Shown here: positions 26,506-34,043 of the stretch, one piece after another
Numbering within the stretch: position 1 is the stretch's first letter
How the letters are laid out: each line of letters opens with the position of its first letter
NCBI GenBank assembly: GCA_949502025.1
Contig: CATBCG010000035.1
Location: 1 to 62,188, forward strand
Length of the DNA stretch: 62,188 nucleotides
Direction of reading: 5' to 3'
DNA from: MGBC131033 sp910585655
Lineage (GTDB): Bacteria; Bacillota; Clostridia; Lachnospirales; Lachnospiraceae
Position numbers and translations under genes: made by a program
The notes under the pieces: model-generated
Told to the model about the DNA's origin: nothing
Databases searched by the model: none
What the model saw: the letters and a program-made list of their open reading frames with translations, nothing else

Positions 26506-26539
26506 AAGGCTATCCTCTACTGCAATAGGGGATAGCCTT
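26506..26539. terminator. 10-bp stem hairpin in mobile-element debris
   Basis: AAGGCTATCC (26506-26515) and GGATAGCCTT (26530-26539) are perfect inverted repeats with a 14-base loop. The sequence after it is T-poor, so it could be an element end or attenuator rather than a full terminator. Confidence 0.4.
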
Positions 26540-26620
26540 GTAATCCGTATTTTTTATGCTTTATAAGTTTCCGATTGTGCAACCGTCGGACACGCTAATA
26601 TCCTTCGGCTTCTAAGATGA

Positions 26621-26773
26621 TTATAAACCAACACTGCGAATTTTGCAAGAGGGTTTGTTATCCCGGTCTGGCTGTTCCTGTGTCTTTTTAGGTGGCTCTG
26701 TGCGCCCTAAATACTGGTTCAGGTTCTCCAGTTTCCGGTTCAGCGATTTCACTTCCTTTTCGCTGTTTGATAC
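26621..26773 (-). pseudogene. C-terminal fragment of a mobilisation-type protein
   Basis: A minus-strand frame ends at the stop at 26621-26623 and codes for a charged coil-like tail (EKEVKSLNRKLENLNQYLGR, then TEPPKKTQEQPDRDNKP). This style of ending (coiled coil then Pro/Lys/Gln tail) is common in relaxases and plasmid recombination enzymes of clostridial elements. It is cut at 26773, exactly where a plus-strand fragment begins. Tentative. Confidence 0.35.
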
Positions 26774-26932
26774 CAAAAAGACTTAAAGCAGCGGCGGCTG
26801 GAAAAACGACAAAATCGTATCTGCAAGGGCTGCGGAAAAACCTTCACCCCCAAGCGGTCGGATGCGGTCTACTGCTGCAACGCCGGGAACCGCAGTTTCT
26901 GCTTGCAAAGTAGCGAAACTGTTAGCGCATGA
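26771..26932 (+). pseudogene. zinc-ribbon protein fragment
   Basis: A plus-strand frame without start codon encodes QRRLEKRQNRICKGCGKTF followed by TPKRSDAVYCC, a CxxC...CC zinc ribbon typical of small proteins of mobile elements. It stops at 26930-26932, running into the end of the restriction gene on the other strand. Both ends look cut; it is a scrap left by recombination. Confidence 0.45.
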
Positions 26933-29900
26933 CCTTCTCCAGCAACGATTGGTAGCTATCCACCACATCGTACACCACATTGTCGCCTGAGATCGCTTTG
27001 AAATGTTCCCTGGCACAGTGGATTTTAGATTGCTCAATCAATCGTAACTGCATGGAACGCATAGAGCCTTTCGTTTCTGCCACAAAATAAATGTGCTTAA
27101 CAGTTCCCTCATAAAAAGCGATAGCCCAGTCCGGATTATAATGACCGACTGGTGTTGCGATATAAAAGCCATCCGGCAGCTTCACATACACTGCCACATT
27201 TGTATTTGTATCAAGTTCGGCAGCAAAATCTCGCTCCCCGGTGGAGTCATAAACAATATGGTCATACAGATGCTTTTTTGCCTTCATCGCATTTACGCCA
27301 AGCCTGCCTTTGATTGTCGGGTCAGTAAAGATATCTGTTCCATAGTGGTCATCCAAAATGTCGTAGGTAATATGCTCAATCACTGCTGTGGCTTTTTCAT
27401 CATTGATCAAGGCGGTCGCTTTGACGATAAACTCTTCCGGGTTATCCTTAAATTGATCAAAAACAGAGGATTGAATGCCTTTCAGAATAGCGACAAGGGC
27501 TTTGCGAGTCAGCCCCGTTTCATCTACTAACTTTCCAATCAGGTCATACTTCACATTGGAGTTGGCCGTCATGGTCACGCCATAGCTGCTGGATTCTTCC
27601 TTCACAAAGGATGCTCCGGAAAGCAGTTCCTCTTTGGATTTTATTACCTCCATTGCCCCAGTTTCCACCTGAAAGTGTATCTTGGAAACTCGCAGTTTGC
27701 TGTTCAGGGCGGCAATCGATTTTTGAATCAGTTCTTCAGTATCAAAGTCCACAATGTAGACAGATTTGACATTGATCCTTGACCACAGTGCCTTGAATTC
27801 CGGCATAGCCAGCTTGTCCTCATCCACATGCAGTTCCACATTGTTGCTGCGGGCATTTTCTGGCTGCATACTCCGGGAATCATAGACAGAATCTATGATT
27901 TCAAGCACAGAAGCGGCAGAGTCCGCAACTTCTTCTGCGACTTTGATCTCACCATTTGCCTTATCCTCATAATATTTATCGGTCAGTGCGCCTTTACGGT
28001 CGATATAACCGTTGACAATCATGTCATAGTGAAGGGCAGAGGCTGTATTCTGGTCGATAACCTGTTCATTACCTCGCTCATCCTTGATCACCTTGCCAAC
28101 AAAAAGTTCAACCGTAACGGCACGAGGACGGTCAGCGACAGCTTCGGCCAGTTCTGTTTGCAGACCCTTGGCAAAGGCGTCATAGCTTTCACTGGCAATG
28201 ACAGTGAGGATATTGATGTTATGCACATCGTTGCCAAGGATATTGGTATCCATTCGCTCGCCGTTCTGGTTGACGCATAAGCGCAGACCACGCCCAACCT
28301 CCTGGCGCTTGCGGACATCACTGCCACTCTGTTTCAAAGTGCAGATTTGGAACACATTCGGATTATCCCAGCCCTCCCGCAGGGCGGAATGGGAAAAGAT
28401 AAACCGTACAGGAGACCGAGCCGGATTACGATCCAACAGCAGCTCTTTGTTCTTCATAATCAACTCATAGGCGCTTACGTCGTCGGAGGTTGTCTCCCTG
28501 CGGCCGACCTTGGAGTTCACCATTTTGCCCTTGCCGTCCACAGAAAAGTATCCGGCATGGGTCTTTGTCGCAGAGATAGAGTGCAAATACCTGATATACT
28601 CATCCTCTCCAATGGCAAGCTGCATACCGCTTACAATGTCCTCGTATTCCTCCTCGAACATGACGGCGTATTTACCGTTGACAGGTTGATTTGCCGCATC
28701 GTATTCCCGGTAATTTGCCACTTCGTCAATGAAGAACAGGGAGAGAACTTTAATGCCTTTGTAAAATAACTGGCGTTCCCGCTGGATATGGGAGAGGATG
28801 GTTTCCCGTATCTGGATACGACGCAGCTGATCCTCATCTACTGCGCCAATCACATCTCCGGCAAAAATCTTGATACCATTCAGGAACTCCACCGAGTCGT
28901 CCCGTCCATCGATCTGCTTGACTACGAAACCGTTTCGATATTCCTCCAGACCACCGGAGTAGTCATAGAGGTTGTCCCCAATCTTGACAATGCGGCTCTT
29001 TTTCTTCGGCGTGCCGCCGGCCATTTTCACCTCAAACTGCAAGGTGGCGGTAGGGTCGCTTTTAGAGAGGTTGATACTTTCCAGATAGATATAGCTGTCT
29101 GTAGCGGTACTGCCACTTTCGGTGATGCCCTTCACGGCGATTTTCTTGACCAAGCGCCGGTTGTAAGCCTCCATAGCGTCCAAACGAAACACCATGTTGT
29201 AGATACTGTCGCTCCTGTGGGTGGCGGAGTAGCGCAGGGTCAGCAGCGGGTGGAACTCCTTCAGACGCTCCTTCGTCTGCTTGCCCTCCACCGATTGCGG
29301 TTCGTCGATAATCAAAATCGGGTTGGTTTTCGCAATGATGTCAATGGGTCGGCGGGAGCGGAACTCGTCCAATTTCATATAAATCCTGCGGGCATCCTTA
29401 CCCTTGGCGTTGAATGCCTGGGAGTTGATAATCATTACATTGATGGAACTGTCCGATGCAAAGCGGTCAATCTCCGTCAGCTGGGCAGAGTTGTAGATGA
29501 AAAAGCGTATCTTTTTCCCGTACTCCTCAGCAAAATGCTCCTGGGTCATCTCAAAGGATTTATATACGCCCTCCCGGATAGCTACGCTGGGGACAACGAC
29601 AATAAACTTGCTCCAGCCGTAGTGCTTGTTCAACTCGAACATGGTCTTGATGTAGGTGTAGGTTTTGCCCACACCGGTTTCCATCTCAATGGTGAGGTTG
29701 TAGCCGTTGGTTCGCCCCTCCAGTTTGTCCGACGGCTTGATCTGATTGGTGCGCTGGATTTTATTCAGTTGCTCCAGAATCCGCTGGTCGGAAAGCTCCG
29801 GCACGATTCGCTGGTTGCTGAAGCCAGTGAAATCCCGCTCCTCATTCACGCCAATCTGATAGTTGCCGCTGCCGCGATCCATCATATAGGTGGGGGTCAA

Positions 29901-29981
29901 ATAGGGCTGTCCGGCAAAGACATCCACCACAGCTTTGGCAGCGTCAGCCTGGAACTTCTGGTGTCTGTACTGTATCTTCAT
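26922..29981 (-). CDS. res: type III restriction endonuclease subunit (Res-like)
   Basis: A 1019-residue superfamily 2 helicase-nuclease. Walker A is IEMETGVGKTYTYIKT (Lys106), motif II is IIDEPQSVEG (Asp226-Glu227), motif III LRYSATH and motif VI QEVGRGLRL. A C-terminal PD-(D/E)XK nuclease core is visible as Asp951 (NPDWAIAFYE) and Glu969-Thr-Lys971 (FVAETKGS). With Mod it should bind two inversely oriented sites, translocate with ATP and cut DNA some 25 bases away. The gene is intact. ATG 29981 overlaps the stop of the DUF1016 gene. A long open frame on the opposite strand is only its shadow. Confidence 0.9.
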   Translation of the reverse strand: MKIQYRHQKFQADAAKAVVDVFAGQPYLTPTYMMDRGSGNYQIGVNEERDFTGFSNQRIVPELSDQRILEQLNKIQRTNQIKPSDKLEGRTNGYNLTIEMETGVGKTYTYIKTMFELNKHYGWSKFIVVVPSVAIREGVYKSFEMTQEHFAEEYGKKIRFFIYNSAQLTEIDRFASDSSINVMIINSQAFNAKGKDARRIYMKLDEFRSRRPIDIIAKTNPILIIDEPQSVEGKQTKERLKEFHPLLTLRYSATHRSDSIYNMVFRLDAMEAYNRRLVKKIAVKGITESGSTATDSYIYLESINLSKSDPTATLQFEVKMAGGTPKKKSRIVKIGDNLYDYSGGLEEYRNGFVVKQIDGRDDSVEFLNGIKIFAGDVIGAVDEDQLRRIQIRETILSHIQRERQLFYKGIKVLSLFFIDEVANYREYDAANQPVNGKYAVMFEEEYEDIVSGMQLAIGEDEYIRYLHSISATKTHAGYFSVDGKGKMVNSKVGRRETTSDDVSAYELIMKNKELLLDRNPARSPVRFIFSHSALREGWDNPNVFQICTLKQSGSDVRKRQEVGRGLRLCVNQNGERMDTNILGNDVHNINILTVIASESYDAFAKGLQTELAEAVADRPRAVTVELFVGKVIKDERGNEQVIDQNTASALHYDMIVNGYIDRKGALTDKYYEDKANGEIKVAEEVADSAASVLEIIDSVYDSRSMQPENARSNNVELHVDEDKLAMPEFKALWSRINVKSVYIVDFDTEELIQKSIAALNSKLRVSKIHFQVETGAMEVIKSKEELLSGASFVKEESSSYGVTMTANSNVKYDLIGKLVDETGLTRKALVAILKGIQSSVFDQFKDNPEEFIVKATALINDEKATAVIEHITYDILDDHYGTDIFTDPTIKGRLGVNAMKAKKHLYDHIVYDSTGERDFAAELDTNTNVAVYVKLPDGFYIATPVGHYNPDWAIAFYEGTVKHIYFVAETKGSMRSMQLRLIEQSKIHCAREHFKAISGDNVVYDVVDSYQSLLEKVMR

Positions 29982-31084
29982 GACTCCTCACCTCCTGTTT
30001 CCTCGGCGATCCATTCCTTGAGTTTTTTCTGAAGTTCCTTTTTGTCCGGCAAATAAAGCTGGTATTCTGACGCATAGATGTTGGAATTCTCCGGCAAAGT
30101 GATTTCTACCAGAGCGTCATTTTTTTCTTTGCAAAGCAGGATGCCGATGGTCGGATTTTCGTCCGGCAGCTTTTCGTATCGGTCATAGTAATGCACATAC
30201 ATCAGCATTTGCCCCAAGTCCTGATGAGTCAGCTTGTCAATCTTCAAATCGATCAGCACATAGCAGCGGAGTAGGCGGTTATAAAAAACAAGGTCTACAT
30301 AGAAATTTTCTTCTCGGTAAGTGAACCGTTTCTGTCTGGCCTCAAACAGGTATCCCTTTCCGAGTTCCAGCAAAAATTTTTGGAGCTTGTTGATGATTGC
30401 TGTCTCTAAATCAGATTCCACAAATCTTGCCTTTTCGTCCAGACCAAGAAACTCCAGCACTGTCGGCTGCTTCACGATGTCCTGCGGTCTGGTGACAATG
30501 TTCCCCTCTGACGCAAGGCGCAGAACCTCGCCTTTTTCCCGGCTGAGCGCAAGCCGTTCGTAGAGGCTGGAGTGATACTGCCGCTGCAAGGTGCGGATAC
30601 TCCATCCTGACTGTGTGGCTTCAATTTCATAAAATTTCCGCTCGTTTTCGTCCTTGATGCGCATTAACAGCAGATAATGCGACCAAGGGAGTGTGAATGG
30701 CAGCGCTTCCTCAAAAAGGCGAAACACCGTTTCGGATTTTTCCACCGCGAATTTCCGAAACACTGTCTCGGAAATCCTGTCCTGATAGGTGAGGTAAAAT
30801 TTTCTTGCGTTTTCAAGCGTGTCCACGGAAAAACCACGGCTAAATTGCGTATTCATGGCCTCAGATAAGTTTTTGATGATCTGCCTGCCATATTTTGCGC
30901 GGCTTTCGCCCTGTTGCTCCACCTCTACGATCCATCTGCCGATTGCGTAAAAGGTCATCAGCTGGACAAGATTGATCTGCCTTGCGGCAATGCTCCGGGC
31001 GTACTCCACCAATTCGATGGAATTACGGCATAAGTCGTTTATTGGAAGATTTACGCTATCTTTTGGTATCAATTCGTTTGTCAT
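29978..31084 (-). CDS. DUF1016 / YhcG-type PD-(D/E)XK nuclease
   Basis: A 368-residue protein with the two-part YhcG layout: an N-terminal DUF1016 domain (about 15-170, YAIGRWIVEVEQQG, KNLSEAMNTQFSRGFS, LPWSHYLLLMRI) and a C-terminal nuclease-like domain (about 200-350) with FYVDLVFYNRLLRCYVLIDL followed by Lys, the D...(D/E)xK core. YhcG proteins are found beside restriction systems and on mobile elements; their own activity is poorly known. It sits between mod and res with a 4-base overlap into res, so it should be made with them, and could be an extra nuclease or regulator of restriction. Confidence 0.85.
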   Translation of the reverse strand: MTNELIPKDSVNLPINDLCRNSIELVEYARSIAARQINLVQLMTFYAIGRWIVEVEQQGESRAKYGRQIIKNLSEAMNTQFSRGFSVDTLENARKFYLTYQDRISETVFRKFAVEKSETVFRLFEEALPFTLPWSHYLLLMRIKDENERKFYEIEATQSGWSIRTLQRQYHSSLYERLALSREKGEVLRLASEGNIVTRPQDIVKQPTVLEFLGLDEKARFVESDLETAIINKLQKFLLELGKGYLFEARQKRFTYREENFYVDLVFYNRLLRCYVLIDLKIDKLTHQDLGQMLMYVHYYDRYEKLPDENPTIGILLCKEKNDALVEITLPENSNIYASEYQLYLPDKKELQKKLKEWIAEETGGEES

Positions 31085-31096
31085 CTCGCCCCCTCC

Positions 31097-33070
31097 TCAC
31101 AAAACCTTCACCCTGGTATCCGGGACCAGCATTTTGAAAATCTCGCCCACATTGATTTTGGCGGGGCTGTCGGCAAAGCTGCTGTCACGGAACACTGCCC
31201 GGAGGGGCTGGCGCTTGGCGATCTCCTTGATAACGGTATCGGGGATGTTCTCATCAAAGCAGGCAATCAAGTCGCCTTCGTTGTAGGTGTGGACGGTGCA
31301 ACCCTCTATTTTCTCGGAGGTGTACGGCATGGACAGGGGCAGGCCCCACTCCAACAGACAGCCGAACAGCAGGTCCAGGTCGGTGCGGTCGGGTTTGATG
31401 TTGCTCACCAGTTGGTCAAGCATATTTTGTTCGTACTCCCCGGCGGAGTAGTACACGTCGGTCATGTTGGTGTCGTCCAGCTTGAACACACGGAAGCCGC
31501 TGTCAAAGGGCTTGCCGGGGTTGTCTGCGGCGATTTTCTTCGCCGCCCGGCGGATGCGCTCTTTGCCGATTTCGCAGATGTTCGGATAGCCTGCTTTATA
31601 TGCCTCGCTCTTTTCGTCACAGGGTTCCGGCAGCTGTACCATGATAAATTTTCGGTGTCCGCCGTCCTCGGCGTTCATCTGCATCACGGCATGGGCGGTG
31701 GTGGCGGAACCGGAGAAGAAGTCCAAAATAACGGCATCTTGTTCATTTACAGTAATGTACTTAATGAGAGATTTGATGTCTGAAATGCTTTTAGGGTTCT
31801 CAAATATCCTCAGATTATCAAAAATTCTATTAAATTCTAATGTTGCAGTTTGAGCATAACTAAAGTGAACACTGCGCATAACTTGCTTGTCAAAGTCAAA
31901 AAGATTCCTACGGATACGGGGCAATGTCGTTTCATCTGGGCCAAATACAACTCGCCCATTATCAATTTCTTCTTGCATACGCTTTAATGTTGGAAATCTC
32001 CATCCCGCATCAGGACACTTGCAAGGTTTTCCTGTTAACGGATGAATAACATCATATTTAGGCCCGCCACCACCAGGCCAACTTATATTGCCATCGTCTC
32101 GATAAGGACCGAATTTGTCCACTTTTGTAAATCGCGCAAGGGGTTTTCTCTCATCGCCACTGGACCAAGAAGCATACAACTTTTTTAAGCCTTCATTCAC
32201 TCTATCCCAATCATCGCCATACAGCTTGCAAAGCCTTTCAAATTCCGCACGAACTTCCTCAACACCTTCTTTGGGCTCCCTAAATATGATCCCACTTTCG
32301 TAAATAGCTCGTGCGCTTTTGAAGTATACAAGCATATATTCATGACCAATAGAAAAGTATTTTGCATCATTTTTTCGGTTTTTATCATATACGAGGCAAA
32401 CAACGAAATTTTGTTCTCCCAAAATTTCATCGCATATTTTGCGAAGATTCTCGGTCTCTGCGTCATCAATAGAAATAAAGATAACTCCGTCATCACTCAA
32501 CAAATTTCTTGCCAACATCAGCCGGGAATAAATCATACTGCACCAATCGGAGTGGAACCGCCCGTTGCTGTCGGTGTTGCGGAACATTCGGTCGCCGTTC
32601 TCGTCCACCTGCCCAGATTCCTCACTGTACTCCTCGCCACTCATCGCAAAATCGTCCCGATAGATGAAATCGTTTCCAGTGTTGTAGGGCGGGTCGATGT
32701 AGATCATCTTCACCTTGCCCAGATAACTCTCCTGCAAGAGCTTCAACACTTCCAAGTTGTCGCCCTCAATGTAGAGGTTTTCGGTGCTGTCCCAGTCCAC
32801 GCTCTCCGCCGGGCAGGGGCGCAGGGTCTTGCGGATAGGGCGGTTGGCTTCCACGATAGCGGCCTTCTTGCCCACCCAAGTAAACTCATAGGCTTCGTCG
32901 CCCTCCAGAACTACATCGGACAGCATCTGCCGCAGCATTTCAAAGTTGACCGCCTTTTTCAGCTTGCCGTCCTCACTCCGATCCTCGGTCACACAGGCGG
33001 GGAACAGGGCGGCGAGTTTTTCGATGTTGGTTTGGGTGAGGTCAGTGGTTTCCATCTGCATTTTATCCAT
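31097..33070 (-). CDS. mod: type III DNA methyltransferase (Mod-like)
   Basis: A 657-residue beta-class amino-methyltransferase. The catalytic motif IV is Asp126-Pro-Pro-Tyr129 (MIYIDPPYNTGNDFIYRDDF); the cofactor motif I is AVILDFFSGSATTAHAVMQM near residue 440; the region between is the target-recognition domain. It should methylate adenine N6 on one strand of a short asymmetric site, protecting it from Res. ATG 33070 follows GGGAGGAAACTCATC; a TTG nine codons upstream is an alternative. It overlaps the preceding small gene by eight bases. Confidence 0.9.
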   Translation of the reverse strand: MDKMQMETTDLTQTNIEKLAALFPACVTEDRSEDGKLKKAVNFEMLRQMLSDVVLEGDEAYEFTWVGKKAAIVEANRPIRKTLRPCPAESVDWDSTENLYIEGDNLEVLKLLQESYLGKVKMIYIDPPYNTGNDFIYRDDFAMSGEEYSEESGQVDENGDRMFRNTDSNGRFHSDWCSMIYSRLMLARNLLSDDGVIFISIDDAETENLRKICDEILGEQNFVVCLVYDKNRKNDAKYFSIGHEYMLVYFKSARAIYESGIIFREPKEGVEEVRAEFERLCKLYGDDWDRVNEGLKKLYASWSSGDERKPLARFTKVDKFGPYRDDGNISWPGGGGPKYDVIHPLTGKPCKCPDAGWRFPTLKRMQEEIDNGRVVFGPDETTLPRIRRNLFDFDKQVMRSVHFSYAQTATLEFNRIFDNLRIFENPKSISDIKSLIKYITVNEQDAVILDFFSGSATTAHAVMQMNAEDGGHRKFIMVQLPEPCDEKSEAYKAGYPNICEIGKERIRRAAKKIAADNPGKPFDSGFRVFKLDDTNMTDVYYSAGEYEQNMLDQLVSNIKPDRTDLDLLFGCLLEWGLPLSMPYTSEKIEGCTVHTYNEGDLIACFDENIPDTVIKEIAKRQPLRAVFRDSSFADSPAKINVGEIFKMLVPDTRVKVL

Positions 33071-33380
33071 GATGAGTTTCCTCCCACTCTTTTTCAAGCA
33101 AGAAATCTAATTGCATTTGCAAAATATACCGCAAGTCCATTTCACCAATCTGGTCATGCCATTTCTGAACTGTTGTGGGCAGAGCATTTACTTTTGCATA
33201 TAGATCCTCATGATTTTTATAGGTCAATACAATTCTTGTCTGTGCATGGTTCATGTTAAGATGTTGTTTGGATATTTCCTCTATTGTATCGAGAATATCC
33301 TTTTCCAATTCTGACGGATTGGTTAATTGCTTTATAGTTTCAACGATCATATGCTTTTGGTCATCTGTTAAAAAGAACAC
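33063..33380 (-). CDS. small hypothetical protein of the restriction operon, 105 aa
   Basis: I do not recognise a family. The 105-residue protein is soluble, mainly helical by composition, and carries repeated polar helices (HMIVETIKQLTNPSELEKDI, WHDQIGEMDLRYILQMQLD). The start is GTG 33380 after GGAGGAATTGAG. It overlaps mod by eight bases, so it is translationally coupled to the methyltransferase and could be a partner or regulator of it. It also overlaps the ancestral 3' end of the DUF4391 gene. Confidence 0.6.
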   Translation of the reverse strand: MFFLTDDQKHMIVETIKQLTNPSELEKDILDTIEEISKQHLNMNHAQTRIVLTYKNHEDLYAKVNALPTTVQKWHDQIGEMDLRYILQMQLDFLLEKEWEETHHG

Positions 33381-33445
33381 CTCAATTCCTCCAATTCTTT
33401 TTTCATCTTCTTCAGCAGTCCATTCAATTCCACCTGCTTATTCAG

Positions 33446-34030
33446 CTACCGCTCTCGCCGCACCTTCACCTGTAGAGCCGCAATCTGTTTATGCAACTCC
33501 TGCCTGCGCTTGTCCCGCTCCACTGACTCTTTCAATGTTTCGCCCGCGCCGGAAGTCAGCGCTTCCCCAGCGATCTGCCGGACAAAGTTTTCATATACCT
33601 TATCGGTATTCAAGCCGTCCAATTTAAGGGACAGGGCGGCTTCCTCCATCCAATCCGTGTGGTAGTAGCTGCCCACCTTAAACGCACTTGTTCCGCTGCC
33701 CGCAGCTTCTTTATAAGCTGTCCACGCCTGATATTTGCCCTCATACTCCAGCAAAAACAGGATATGGTAGGGTATCTCCTTATCAATCTGCCGCAAAACG
33801 GCCTCGTCCAACTGTGGTGTGGATAGACAGACCTCCAAGACTTCAATCTCCGTTACAGTCTTCCCAGCGGCAAGGTTCATTGTGGAGGGAGCGATTTTGT
33901 TGCGCCAACAGATCACCTTGATCTGCTCCACAAAGACACGTTTCAGAGCAGGGGATATAGTGAGATTTTCATAAAATTTTTGCTTCGGAATACGCCGGTT
34001 AAATTCGGTGCTTTTGGGCAATCCAAGCAT
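33446..34030 (-). CDS. DUF4391 protein, C-terminus cut by an in-frame TAG
   Basis: A 194-residue protein resembling DUF4391, a family of unknown function found beside helicase and type III modification genes. ATG 34030 follows AAGGAGGTGCGGTCT. The C-terminal coiled coil stops at KVRRER-TAG, but the same frame continues with LNKQVELNGLLKKMKKELEE and LRCSF to a stop at 33368. A CAG-to-TAG change would explain this, removing about 24 residues. The main domain is intact, so the protein may still work. It lies 14 bases after the broken helicase in the same operon. Confidence 0.65.
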   Translation of the reverse strand: MLGLPKSTEFNRRIPKQKFYENLTISPALKRVFVEQIKVICWRNKIAPSTMNLAAGKTVTEIEVLEVCLSTPQLDEAVLRQIDKEIPYHILFLLEYEGKYQAWTAYKEAAGSGTSAFKVGSYYHTDWMEEAALSLKLDGLNTDKVYENFVRQIAGEALTSGAGETLKESVERDKRRQELHKQIAALQVKVRRER

Positions 34031-34043
34031 AGACCGCACCTCC

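Noticed and set aside
28788..30032. A 414-codon open frame on the plus strand
   Set aside because: It lies fully opposite the restriction subunit gene, whose helicase and nuclease motifs are unmistakable; the plus-strand product has no recognisable domain and no ribosome site.
32342..33259. A 305-codon plus-strand frame
   Set aside because: It is the shadow of the mod gene and the small upstream gene; composition is that of an antisense frame.
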